From a virus: DNA of 57,892 bases. Every line of letters starts with the position of its first letter. Position 1 is the stretch's first letter. Shown here piece by piece: positions 6,635-14,238 of this stretch. The notes below the pieces were generated by a model that was not told the origin of the DNA, did no database searches, and worked only from the letters and a program-made list of their open reading frames with translations. A program made the position numbers and the translations under genes. Where the stretch lies: positions 1 through 57,892 of IMG/VR virus record IMGVR_UViG_3300048793_000013, one strand, 5' to 3'.

Positions 6635-7426
6635 ATGCCTGATTTTGAATTTCACCCGCTAGCCGAACTCTTTCCGCTTATCGAGGGGGCCGAGTTTGCA
6701 GCCCTGGTCGTCTCCATCAAGGAGAGCGGCCAGCGCGAGGCCATCGTGACCTTGACCAACAAAATTCTGGACGGCCGGAACCGCTACCGAGCGTGTCTAG
6801 AGGCCGGTGTGATGCCGATCACCATGCCATACACTGGGGCTGATCCGGTCAAGTTCGTCCTCGATATGAATTTGCGGCGCCGGCACCTCAATGAGAGCCA
6901 GCGCGCCATGATTGCGGCGGCTCTTTGCACATTGGCTCCTGGCCAACGTGCTGATTATGCTAGCAAAGCTGCTGCTGTCGATATTACGACAGCAGCCATA
7001 TCAGCAACTGCGGCGGCGGCCATGCTCAATGTCAGCCGCGATATAGTCGTTAATGCCAAGCGCATTCTCAATAGTGGAACGCCGGAAGAAATAGCTGGCG
7101 TGAAAGAAGGAAAATTAGCCGCAGGGCCAACAGCCGATAAAGTCAGAGCGCGAGTGCCGAGAAAGCCCGGAACCATACAAGAGGAAAGAACCGAGATAGG
7201 ACGGCAGCACGCGCAAATCTATCAACAGGCGCGGGACGCAATGGACGCCTTGAGCGGATTGCCGCATCCGGCCGATGTTGCGCGGCTGATCCGGACCAAG
7301 CCGCAATACGTGAAGCGGATCGGCCCAAAAATCCCCATGGCCTTGAAGTGGGTCGTCGAGTTTTCTGAGGCGTGGAATAGGGAGACTTCAAATGCACGGA
7401 ATGACGGTGATTCAAATGGCAAGTAA
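6635..7426 (+). CDS. ParB/Spo0J-like N-terminal domain protein
   Basis: N-terminal half follows the ParB nuclease/CTPase-like fold: HPLAELFPLIEG, IKESGQREAIVTLTNKILDG, RNRYRACLEAG and FVLDMNLRRRHLNESQRAM. The middle has a KorB-like helical region with a possible HTH (AAAMLNVSRDIVVNAKRI). Such proteins often act as DNA-binding regulators in phages rather than in partition, and no ParA is seen here. ATG 6635 has GAGGGGA at good spacing; the ATG at 6620 does not. First gene of the rightward operon; the next gene is a second, divergent ParB-type protein. Confidence 0.75.
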   Translation: MPDFEFHPLAELFPLIEGAEFAALVVSIKESGQREAIVTLTNKILDGRNRYRACLEAGVMPITMPYTGADPVKFVLDMNLRRRHLNESQRAMIAAALCTLAPGQRADYASKAAAVDITTAAISATAAAAMLNVSRDIVVNAKRILNSGTPEEIAGVKEGKLAAGPTADKVRARVPRKPGTIQEERTEIGRQHAQIYQQARDAMDALSGLPHPADVARLIRTKPQYVKRIGPKIPMALKWVVEFSEAWNRETSNARNDGDSNGK

Positions 7427-8267
7427 GAAACACAAGCTTGAGATTATCACTGTAACGCCGGACATGGCGGCCAAGTTGCTTGAACTCAACAACTTGAACC
7501 GGCCGCTGTCTCAGGCTCACGTCGCCCGCATTTCCCGTCAAATCACGGATGGAAAATGGGTGTTCAACGGCGATACCATCAAGATCGCCGAGAATGAGGA
7601 TGTCCTTGATGGGCAGCATCGCTTGTGGGCCGTGGTGGAAAGCCAAACCGCGATTGAAACCATTATCGTGTACGGCGTAGTGCGGGAGGCGTTTGCGACG
7701 ATCGATACCCTCCGAAAGCCGCGCTCCGGTTCGGATACGCTTGCCATCAATGGCATGATGCGCTACCGACAGCACGCATCGTCAGCACTGCAATGGATGA
7801 TCCGCTATCAGCGGAAGGTCTTGACGGAGTACAAATCACCTGGAAACAAGGTTGAGAACTCCGATATCGAGGAAGCCTTTAAGAACCATCCGCAGATCGC
7901 CCAGGCCGTGGAGCGTTCGGCCCAGCTTCGCAGTCTGGCCAATCCTGGTATCATGGGATTTTTCTACTACATCCTCATGAACCAAAATTCCGAACTGGCC
8001 GATACCATGATGAAGACGCTCGAAGACCCGACTGGCACGGCTGTGTCCGATCCGTTCTATCAGTTGCGCGCGTATTTCACGGCCGATCATCACCGAGCCA
8101 AGAATCCGGTGACGACGATCGCGCTCTGCATCAAGGCGGCGAATGCCTCCTACCAGAACCAGAAGATACAGCGGTTGAACTGGCGCAATATCGGGAAGGC
8201 GGCTGAGGAATTCCCGGTATTGAATGTGTCCAGCATGGCACGAGCACCGAAGAAGAAGGTGTCATGA
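7392..8267 (+). CDS. Second ParB-superfamily-like phage protein
   Basis: Residues ~25-110 contain NRPLSQAHVARISRQITDG, FNGDTIKIAE and DGQHRLWAVVES, a ParB/sulfiredoxin-type core with the GQHRL loop. The C-terminal two-thirds is helical with WRNIGKAAEEFPVL near the end and no recognisable HTH. It overlaps the first ParB-like gene by 35 bases; GGGAG lies 7 bases before ATG 7392. Proteins of this kind are widespread in phage and mobile elements with little known about their activity. Confidence 0.65.
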   Translation: MHGMTVIQMASKKHKLEIITVTPDMAAKLLELNNLNRPLSQAHVARISRQITDGKWVFNGDTIKIAENEDVLDGQHRLWAVVESQTAIETIIVYGVVREAFATIDTLRKPRSGSDTLAINGMMRYRQHASSALQWMIRYQRKVLTEYKSPGNKVENSDIEEAFKNHPQIAQAVERSAQLRSLANPGIMGFFYYILMNQNSELADTMMKTLEDPTGTAVSDPFYQLRAYFTADHHRAKNPVTTIALCIKAANASYQNQKIQRLNWRNIGKAAEEFPVLNVSSMARAPKKKVS

Positions 8268-8503
8268 TGAACGACTCGCAACGGATCGAATATCTGGAAA
8301 CGTGCCTTTTGGAGACAGCAAAATGTATTGCTCAAGGTGTTGCCGGAAAAATTCACGCCATTAAGGCGTATCGTACAGCCACCGGAATGTCTCTCTTAGA
8401 GAGCAAGAATTGGGTCGAAAGTTTTGAGTCGAATTCGACTGATCGCTTTCATGCTATCGAAATACGTCTCACTGCGCTTGAGCGGTGGAGAGCGCAACCA
8501 TGA
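8264..8503 (+). CDS. Small protein with ribosomal L7/L12 C-terminal-like motif (79 aa)
   Basis: The stretch AIKAYRTATGMSLLESKNWVE reproduces the L7/L12 C-terminal signature (IKxxRxxTGxxLxExKxxV), which in the ribosome contacts translation factors. It is preceded by a helical N-terminus (RIEYLETCLLETAKCIA) and followed by a helix ending RLTALERWR. ATGA overlap with the previous stop. The motif is seen; a role in translation is only inference, and the helix-turn-helix-like pattern may have been reused. Confidence 0.55.
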   Translation: MMNDSQRIEYLETCLLETAKCIAQGVAGKIHAIKAYRTATGMSLLESKNWVESFESNSTDRFHAIEIRLTALERWRAQP

Positions 8504-8691
8504 TTCGCGAGAAGCCGACGCAAGCGATTCGAGGTGTAGCGGCGCTCTCCGAAATGCTGGACCACATCGGCGGTGTTCAAGAGAACGGCGATAGCGTCAC
8601 AGATAGCATGGTGGCAAAGGTGCTAACCGAAAACGAGTTGGAATTGCGCGAGTTGGTGCGCTACGCGCTCAACAGTCTCGCCAACGATTGA
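8500..8691 (+). CDS. Hypothetical protein (63 aa)
   Basis: ATG 8500 overlaps the previous stop as ATGA, with GGAGAG upstream. The product (MIREKPTQAIRGVAALSEML) is helical and acidic toward the end (ENELELRELVRYALNSL). No family is recognised. Confidence 0.6.
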   Translation: MIREKPTQAIRGVAALSEMLDHIGGVQENGDSVTDSMVAKVLTENELELRELVRYALNSLAND

Positions 8692-8705
8692 GGGGATCAA
8701 CAGTC

Positions 8706-8999
8706 ATGAGCGACGAGAAAATCATCATAACGCCGAACGAGGCCGAAGGCTTATTGCCAGCCGGCGACACCGTTCACAATTTCGTCAACCCTGGCGTCAA
8801 TTTGCTGATCGGTGCTGACTACGACAGAGCCGACGCCATCAAGGCGTTCAAGAACGCGAAACGAATTGAGATCGGCGGCGAGCAATGCCGGAACATGAAG
8901 CATCCGATTGTCGTATTGGGTGACGACGGTCGGTACTCATTCTTTGAGGCGGATATGGCAAAAGTCGATGCGTTCGAAGCGGCGAGGGTGGTGGTATGA
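8706..8999 (+). CDS. Hypothetical protein (97 aa)
   Basis: Start at ATG 8706 with GAGGGGA upstream. Contains ITPNEAEGLLPAGDTVHNFV and a C-terminal part reading FEADMAKVDAFEAARVVV; a mixed alpha/beta pattern of the kind seen in small phage proteins. The stop overlaps the next start. Function unknown. Confidence 0.6.
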   Translation: MSDEKIIITPNEAEGLLPAGDTVHNFVNPGVNLLIGADYDRADAIKAFKNAKRIEIGGEQCRNMKHPIVVLGDDGRYSFFEADMAKVDAFEAARVVV

Positions 9000-9949
9000 A
9001 CCAAGATCAGTTTGCCGGGTGGAAGTCCCTGCTTGCCGGTGGCACAGCGCAATTCAGCGCGGATGAGCCAATCAGCGGCTATTTCCGCAGTCGCCGCTTC
9101 AAGGATGGTCCGCTCGACCCGGTTGCCATTTGGACCGACGAGGATGGATTGAATGTCCTGTTCGACAACAAGCCGGTAGCACTTGAACGGGTATGGCCAT
9201 GGGCCGCGAGGTCGCCCGTAACCTATGCTGCCTACCAGACAAGGATTGAAACCGGCAAGTGGCCTGACATCGATCCTGTTGTACATGAGGCAGCACAAGC
9301 CCGGCCGGGTGATAATAACCCTCCGACTGATCCGGCTGAATTACTAGCCGAACAGATTGCAGCGGCAAAAGCTGGCGCCGTCAATTACGCGATCATCAGC
9401 GACGATGAAACGCTGGCAAAAGCGCAAACGTTGCGCAGTCGATTGCTTGAACTGTCCGGGCAAGCCGATAAGCTGCGTGAGGAGGCAAAGAAACCGCACC
9501 TCGCGGCCGGGAAAGCCGTAGACGAGAAATGGCAGCCATTGGTGAAGTTGGCAAAAGGCATTGCCGATGGAATCCGCGCTTCGATGGAAAAGTGGGAAAC
9601 CGCCAAACTCGCCAAACGCCGCGAGGAAGAGGCCAAAGCCGCAGAGGCCCAACGCGCCCACGATGCGGCAGTAGCAAAGGCTGCGGCGGCAAACAGGCCG
9701 GCACCACCTCCGCCGCAAATTACGCCTATGGTGCCGTTTAGCGGGCCGATCAAAGGCGCGGCGGGGAGAGCGGCAAGCAGCAAGCCACGCATGGTGGTCA
9801 AGTGCATTATGGAACTTGATGTTCTCATAGCGCACTACAGACTGAGTGCCGAGCTTTCGGAATTTTTGATGGACCTTGCCCAGCGCGATGTTACGGCCGG
9901 AAAATCCGTCCCCGGTGTCAAAGTTGAGGAAGTTGCGAGGGTCGTATGA
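8996..9949 (+). CDS. Phage protein with coiled-coil centre, near ERF gene
   Basis: N-terminal ~85 residues hold FRSRRFKDGPLDPVAIW and VWPWAARSPVTYAAYQTRI, a small domain common to rhizobial phage proteins; then GDNNPP, a long charged coiled coil with many Lys/Glu/Ala (residues ~115-220), a Pro-rich hinge and a C-terminal domain (RLSAELSEFLMDLAQRDV). Similar proteins sit upstream of ERF-type genes and may assist ssDNA annealing, but I know of no assay. Overlaps both neighbours by ATGA. Confidence 0.55.
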   Translation: MNQDQFAGWKSLLAGGTAQFSADEPISGYFRSRRFKDGPLDPVAIWTDEDGLNVLFDNKPVALERVWPWAARSPVTYAAYQTRIETGKWPDIDPVVHEAAQARPGDNNPPTDPAELLAEQIAAAKAGAVNYAIISDDETLAKAQTLRSRLLELSGQADKLREEAKKPHLAAGKAVDEKWQPLVKLAKGIADGIRASMEKWETAKLAKRREEEAKAAEAQRAHDAAVAKAAAANRPAPPPPQITPMVPFSGPIKGAAGRAASSKPRMVVKCIMELDVLIAHYRLSAELSEFLMDLAQRDVTAGKSVPGVKVEEVARVV

Positions 9950-10158
9950 ACACCCGCCGCTACACCAAACCAATCGCAACGTACTACGCTCGTGGCTTTT
10001 CCATGCGCGAGACGGCAATCAAATTCGCTCTGTCGCATGAGCGTGTGCGGCAGCTATTGAGGCGGGACTATCCGGAGTTGATCCGGGTGCCAAACGCGGG
10101 CATGCGGTTGCTCCCGCAAATGAGGCTAAAGCTGCAAAAGATTGCCAGCAACACTTGA
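9946..10158 (+). CDS. Small helix-turn-helix protein (sigma region-4-like)
   Basis: The 70-aa product contains IATYYARGFSMRETAIKFALSHERVRQLLRR, a compact HTH with the spacing of sigma-70 region 4 (helix, GFSMRETA turn, SHERVRQLL recognition helix). It could be a transcriptional regulator or sigma-like factor. ATGA overlap with the gene upstream. A gap of about 50 bases follows, so it ends one translational block. Confidence 0.6.
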   Translation: MNTRRYTKPIATYYARGFSMRETAIKFALSHERVRQLLRRDYPELIRVPNAGMRLLPQMRLKLQKIASNT

Positions 10159-10211
10159 CTGCTACGGGGCGGCGTGGTACACGGATTTTGGTTGATTGAG
10201 GGGGATTTGAA

Positions 10212-10397
10212 ATGGCCATCACCATCGACAAAATCGAATTGCTGGCGCTCAAAAAGCTTGCCGTCATCAACGGCGCTCTTGCCAAGCAATTCACCGGATC
10301 GACGGCACGGGAGCAATTGGCGCTCACCAATGTTCTCGTAGAAATTATCACGCGGGCGGAAGTAGACAACGCCAGCACTGAGGCCATGAAATCATGA
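10212..10397 (+). CDS. Hypothetical protein (61 aa)
   Basis: Begins MAITIDKIELLALKKLAV; helical, with a central Thr-rich stretch. GAGGGGG lies upstream of the ATG and the stop overlaps the next start as ATGA. No family is recognised. Confidence 0.55.
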   Translation: MAITIDKIELLALKKLAVINGALAKQFTGSTAREQLALTNVLVEIITRAEVDNASTEAMKS

Positions 10398-10657
10398 GCA
10401 AGTGGACGCCATGTGATTGGGAGGACAAATCAACGCGCCCTACAATCCCAGGCATATATGCTGTCATTATTGTTGGCGACAGCGAAAGGGAGGGTGCTCA
10501 CTTCTACTATTCGTATGACGACTATCAGACTTTTGCCACGCTTGAGTTGCCCGATGAAGATGGTGAGCAACGGTTTCACGGTGATAACGACGAAGAACCG
10601 GAACAAATCATTGCGTGGTTTGGTCCGATTGAAATTCCACCCTGCGATTGCCTTTGA
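10394..10657 (+). CDS. Conserved phage hypothetical protein (87 aa)
   Basis: Pattern W-x-C-x-WE, then RPTIPGIYAVII, then HFYYSYDDYQTFATLEL and a C-terminal IIAWFGPIEIPPC. Proteins with the PG-x-YAV ... AW-x-GP-x-x-x-P layout are common small phage proteins of unknown function. ATGA overlap with the previous stop. Confidence 0.6.
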   Translation: MSKWTPCDWEDKSTRPTIPGIYAVIIVGDSEREGAHFYYSYDDYQTFATLELPDEDGEQRFHGDNDEEPEQIIAWFGPIEIPPCDCL

Positions 10658-10668
10658 AAGAGGACAAC

Positions 10669-11574
10669 ATGGTAGCCACTAGCACAATCCAGCCCATAGC
10701 GGACATGCCGCAAGAGACTCCTGGAGGCGTCGCCAAGATCGCCTCTGGCATTGCGGGCATCATGGGGGAGATCGGCGTTGTCGGCAAGGACGGCAAGAAC
10801 CAATTCCACAACTACAAATACGCCAAAATGGATGACATACTCCAAAAGCTGACGCCGCTGATGGCGAAACACGGCATCGTCATCATGCAGACGGAACTTG
10901 ATCGAGAAATGTTCGACGAGGGGAAGGCCGTTGGCGTCCGGTACGCCTTCACGATCCTGCATTCGAGCGGGGAGGTTTGGCCGGATCGCCCTATCCAAAC
11001 GGGGCTTGCAGGGTGCCGACACAAAAACGGCGGGTTTGACGACAAGGCGCTGAACAAATGCCACACAGCAGCCAGAAAATACTTCCTGATGGCACTGTTT
11101 CAAATCCCAACCGGGGATGAGGACGCTGACGCCGACGCACCGCCTGAACCTCAACACGCCAAATTGCCGCCACCTCCATCCCTGCCGGATGGCAGAATTG
11201 CCCCGCATTTCATATCCGGCAAGATAGTGGGGCAAGACTTGCCGCACACTTGGGAATCGGTCTATATCCCATTCATCGAAAAGGCACAGAACGTTGCCGA
11301 AATCGAGCAATGGGAACTGAAGAACACGAAGCTGATAGGCGAACTACATGCCATGAAGCCGAACGACATTTACAGGCGGATCGAGGCGGCCACCAACAAA
11401 CGCAAGACTGAGCTTGGTGCACCACCGGCCGGTAAGCCAACACAAGCCAAGAAGCCGCCCGCACCCGTTGATATGGTGGCGGCGGCACAAGAGGCTGGGG
11501 CAGATTTCGATCCTGAGACGGGGGAGATTACAGACGGCGTGGTGTGGGAGGATGGCGCACCGGGCCATGAGTAG
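10669..11574 (+). CDS. erf: ERF-family single-strand annealing protein
   Basis: Residues ~20-150 match the ERF superfamily: KNQFHNYKYAKMDDILQKL, LMAKHGIVIMQTE, and the signature ALNKCHTAARKYFLMALFQI followed by PTGDEDADAD. ERF proteins anneal complementary ssDNA and promote circularisation or recombination of phage DNA; the SSB-like and RusA proteins in the leftward operon would complete the pathway. The C-terminal part is a Pro/Lys linker plus a small helical domain. AGAGGA precedes ATG 10669; an upstream TTG lies inside the previous gene. Confidence 0.85.
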   Translation: MVATSTIQPIADMPQETPGGVAKIASGIAGIMGEIGVVGKDGKNQFHNYKYAKMDDILQKLTPLMAKHGIVIMQTELDREMFDEGKAVGVRYAFTILHSSGEVWPDRPIQTGLAGCRHKNGGFDDKALNKCHTAARKYFLMALFQIPTGDEDADADAPPEPQHAKLPPPPSLPDGRIAPHFISGKIVGQDLPHTWESVYIPFIEKAQNVAEIEQWELKNTKLIGELHAMKPNDIYRRIEAATNKRKTELGAPPAGKPTQAKKPPAPVDMVAAAQEAGADFDPETGEITDGVVWEDGAPGHE

Positions 11575-11584
11575 GAGCAGACAA

Positions 11585-11773
11585 ATGCCGAGACAGAGAC
11601 TCACAGACGATCAAAGGTCCGATTTGATTGGACCTGTTTGCGACATTGCTGCGCTACCGCTGACGTGGGAGCGAAAAAATCTTGAGCCAGATGACGTTCT
11701 TGATGCCCTAATCGGTGCGGCCCGCATGTTCAAACAGCGGGAAGGCTTTGCGGTGATTACACGAAAACTGTGA
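11585..11773 (+). CDS. Hypothetical protein (62 aa)
   Basis: Start at ATG 11585 with TAGGAG upstream; the longer frame that reaches into erf is a shadow. Reads MPRQRLTDDQRSDLIGPVCD and then LEPDDVLDALIGAARMFKQ, two helices. The stop overlaps the next gene (GTGATG). Function unknown. Confidence 0.55.
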   Translation: MPRQRLTDDQRSDLIGPVCDIAALPLTWERKNLEPDDVLDALIGAARMFKQREGFAVITRKL

Positions 11774-12300
11774 TGTCCTTCCCCGTCAAATTCCGCTGGA
11801 ACGGCGTCGGCATGGTTCCGCTCCCAGGCCATGCCACAAAGATGTGCCAGAAGCAGTTCGTCCCGGGAAACATCTACTTTCTACACGAGGTCACTGAGCG
11901 ATCCACGGTATCTCATGACCAACAGTTTGCATGGCTCAACGACGCATGGAAGACGCTACCTGATCACCTTGCCGAGGAATTCCCAACTCCAATGCACCTT
12001 CGAAAACGCGCCTTGATCGACTGCGGATTCTACCATGAGACAATCATTGATGTTGGAACGAAAGCCGGTGCGCTCCGGGTGGCGGCCTACATCAAAGGGG
12101 AGGATCAGTTTTCCTATGTCGTTGTCCGTGGGCCACTGGTTGTCAAGCGGGTGGCAAAGAGCCAACGAATGCACGGGCATGATCGCATGCTGAAGGATGA
12201 ATTCCAGGCGAGCAAGCAGGCTATCCTTGAGCACATATCGGCGTTGCTCGGGGTAACACCGGAAACACTGATGGCAAATTCACAAGAGACGACGACATGA
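11773..12300 (+). CDS. DUF1367-like phage protein (175 aa)
   Basis: Recognisable layout: FKPGNIYFLHEV-type N-terminus, SHDQQFAWLNDAWKTLPDH, FPTPMHLRKRALIDCGFY, TKAGALRVAAYIKGEDQFS and a closing VAKSQR ... EFQASKQAILEHISALLGV. From memory this is the DUF1367 pattern found in lambdoid and other prophages near recombination (Nin-region-like) genes; molecular function is unknown. ATG 11773 or the overlapping GTG 11770 could be used. Confidence 0.6.
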   Translation: MSFPVKFRWNGVGMVPLPGHATKMCQKQFVPGNIYFLHEVTERSTVSHDQQFAWLNDAWKTLPDHLAEEFPTPMHLRKRALIDCGFYHETIIDVGTKAGALRVAAYIKGEDQFSYVVVRGPLVVKRVAKSQRMHGHDRMLKDEFQASKQAILEHISALLGVTPETLMANSQETTT

Positions 12301-13295
12301 ACGCCGAAACCATCCTAGCCATTCCAGTGACGGCACCGGAACGATTGTTTCCACGCGATGCTCACGAGCGCAAGACAAAGTACCATGAGCTTGTCAAGCA
12401 ATGGCATCCTGACGTTGGCGGGTCGGCGGAGGTCTTTGCTCGGATCACGGCACTCCACCAAGCCGCTGAAGAAGGCCGTTGGGGAGCGACGAAAATCCTG
12501 AATATCGTTGACAAGACAGGGAAGGAATATGCCTTCCGGTACCGCGCCCATCATGTTTTCGAATTGGGCGATGTCTATATCGGTTCGCTTACGGTCGGAT
12601 GGTTCATTAAGCGAGAGCACGAAGCCTTGGTGCTTAACGGCCTCCGTGCCATCGGCTCAATCCGATTCCCAGACAACCGCATGAAGGAGCAGCACCAACG
12701 CTTTCTCCCAGTGGTTGCCCGCACAATCGAGACGGCTGACGGCTATCTGGTTCTCATGAACAAGACGGAAGACGTTGTTTCCCTAGCCGATCTTGTGACG
12801 TTCCTTGGACGCATGGACCCCAAGCACGTAGCATGGGTGATTTCCAGCTTGCTCAATATCCTGTGTTTCTATGAGATCATCGGGTTGACACACAACGGAT
12901 TGACGGCAGGAACCGTTTTTGTGTCACCGGAACACCATGCCGCGTTTCCTTTAGGGGGATGGTGGTATGCCATCAAGGCCAAGGGTGTCTTGAAATTCCT
13001 CCCGCCAGCCGTACATGCTGTGGCACCAACAGATGCGGTCGCCAGCAAAGTAGCGGACGGGCGTATTGACCTTGCCTCAGTTCGTGCTATTGGACGCGCT
13101 GCGTTAGGCGACCCCACGGGAGGCCGCCTGCAAAGCGCAACTGATGTACCGAAACCATTAGCCAATTGGCTGAGACTACCACCTCCACGTCGCGCTATCG
13201 ATGACTACGATGCGTGGCAGAAAGTTCTAAAAGACAGTTTCGGGCCAAGGCGATTCCTGGAACTGAAGATCGACACCGCCGCAATCTATAACTGA
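12297..13295 (+). CDS. J-domain fused to a pseudokinase-like domain
   Basis: Residues ~15-60 form a J domain: KYHELVKQWHPDVGG with the HPD tripeptide at 37-39, followed by the FARITALHQA helix. Residues ~75-300 look like a degenerate protein-kinase fold: EYAFRYRAHHVFELG, a hinge-like YLVLMNKTEDVVSLADL, the helix VAWVISSLLNILCFYEI and a catalytic-loop equivalent THNGLTAGTVFVSPE, but the catalytic Asp is missing and the DFG position reads LGGWW. So it is probably a non-catalytic kinase scaffold that could recruit host Hsp70 (DnaK) through HPD. The VWA gene starts 10 bases downstream and is the likely partner. Kinase homology is judged by eye and needs structure prediction. Confidence 0.65.
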   Translation: MNAETILAIPVTAPERLFPRDAHERKTKYHELVKQWHPDVGGSAEVFARITALHQAAEEGRWGATKILNIVDKTGKEYAFRYRAHHVFELGDVYIGSLTVGWFIKREHEALVLNGLRAIGSIRFPDNRMKEQHQRFLPVVARTIETADGYLVLMNKTEDVVSLADLVTFLGRMDPKHVAWVISSLLNILCFYEIIGLTHNGLTAGTVFVSPEHHAAFPLGGWWYAIKAKGVLKFLPPAVHAVAPTDAVASKVADGRIDLASVRAIGRAALGDPTGGRLQSATDVPKPLANWLRLPPPRRAIDDYDAWQKVLKDSFGPRRFLELKIDTAAIYN

Positions 13296-13305
13296 GGGCA
13301 ATACA

Positions 13306-14217
13306 ATGGGCTACAGCCGATACGACGCTGGCATTTACAAGAGCTACGCCAGATCAACCGCGCATATGACGGATCGTGATTACACGGCAACCACGCTCAA
13401 GAAGGACTTTGATCCGCGTCAGATCAAGGTCCGAGAGTCCAAGCGGTCGGACATCAACCCGCACCCGACACCGGTCCTGGTTGGGCTGGACGTTACCGGC
13501 TCAATGGGCCGTGTGGTCGAGGCCATGCGCAAAAGTCTCGGAACGCTGTTCGAGCAAGTCATTGATCGCCATCCGGTCAGTGATCCGCACGTTCTCGCGC
13601 TTGCGATTGGCGATATGGATTGCGACAGTGCACCGATTCAGGCCACTCAATTCGAGGCCGACCCGGTCACCATCGGCAAGCAGATCGAGGACTTGTATTT
13701 GGAACGGGGAGGCGGCGGGAACACCCACGAAAGCTATCTCGGGCCGCTCTACTTCGCCGCCATGCGGACGGATTGCGATGCTTTCACTGAGGGCCGGAAG
13801 GGCTTCCTGTTCACGGTTGGAGATGAGGAACCCCAGACGGTGCTCGACAAGTTTCACGTACAGCGGTTTTTTGGGGACCAGATCGCCAACGATCTCAGCG
13901 CGGCCGATCTTCTCAAGATGATCGAACCAAACTGGCACTATTTCCATCTGATCGTGATGGAGGGTGACTATGCTGGTAGTCGGCCTGATCGAACAGTGAA
14001 GGCATGGTCTGATCTCATGGGGCAGCGTGCCATAAAATTGGTAGACCACCGGAAGATGGCAGAAGTAATCATCAGCCTCGTCGAGGTCACCATCGGCCGG
14101 GACAAGGATGCTATCGCCAAGTCGTGGGGTAAGGGCACCGATCTTGTCGTTGCAACGGCAATCAGTGGGTTGCCGGCGGCACCGGGAGCGGTAGGGGCTG
14201 GCCCGGTAGCTCTGTAA
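13306..14217 (+). CDS. Von Willebrand factor A (VWA)-like protein
   Basis: Residues ~55-270 show a VWA fold: PVLVGLDVTGSMG carries the MIDAS DxTxS motif (Asp62, Thr64, Ser66); a GGGGNTHESY loop supplies a plausible metal-binding Thr; and FLFTVGDEEP supplies the acidic end of the metal site. VWA proteins bind a divalent metal and a partner protein, often with AAA+ ATPases or kinases. Here the partner is most likely the J-domain/pseudokinase product just upstream. GAGGG lies before the ATG. No AAA+ gene is nearby. Confidence 0.75.
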   Translation: MGYSRYDAGIYKSYARSTAHMTDRDYTATTLKKDFDPRQIKVRESKRSDINPHPTPVLVGLDVTGSMGRVVEAMRKSLGTLFEQVIDRHPVSDPHVLALAIGDMDCDSAPIQATQFEADPVTIGKQIEDLYLERGGGGNTHESYLGPLYFAAMRTDCDAFTEGRKGFLFTVGDEEPQTVLDKFHVQRFFGDQIANDLSAADLLKMIEPNWHYFHLIVMEGDYAGSRPDRTVKAWSDLMGQRAIKLVDHRKMAEVIISLVEVTIGRDKDAIAKSWGKGTDLVVATAISGLPAAPGAVGAGPVAL

Positions 14218-14238
14218 AACACGCTGGGGGATGGGGAA

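Noticed and set aside
12297-14217. Described defence or tellurite system (kinase/PP2C/VWA triad)
   Set aside because: Only a pseudokinase-like domain and a VWA protein are present; there is no phosphatase and no TerD-type gene, so the named system cannot be claimed.
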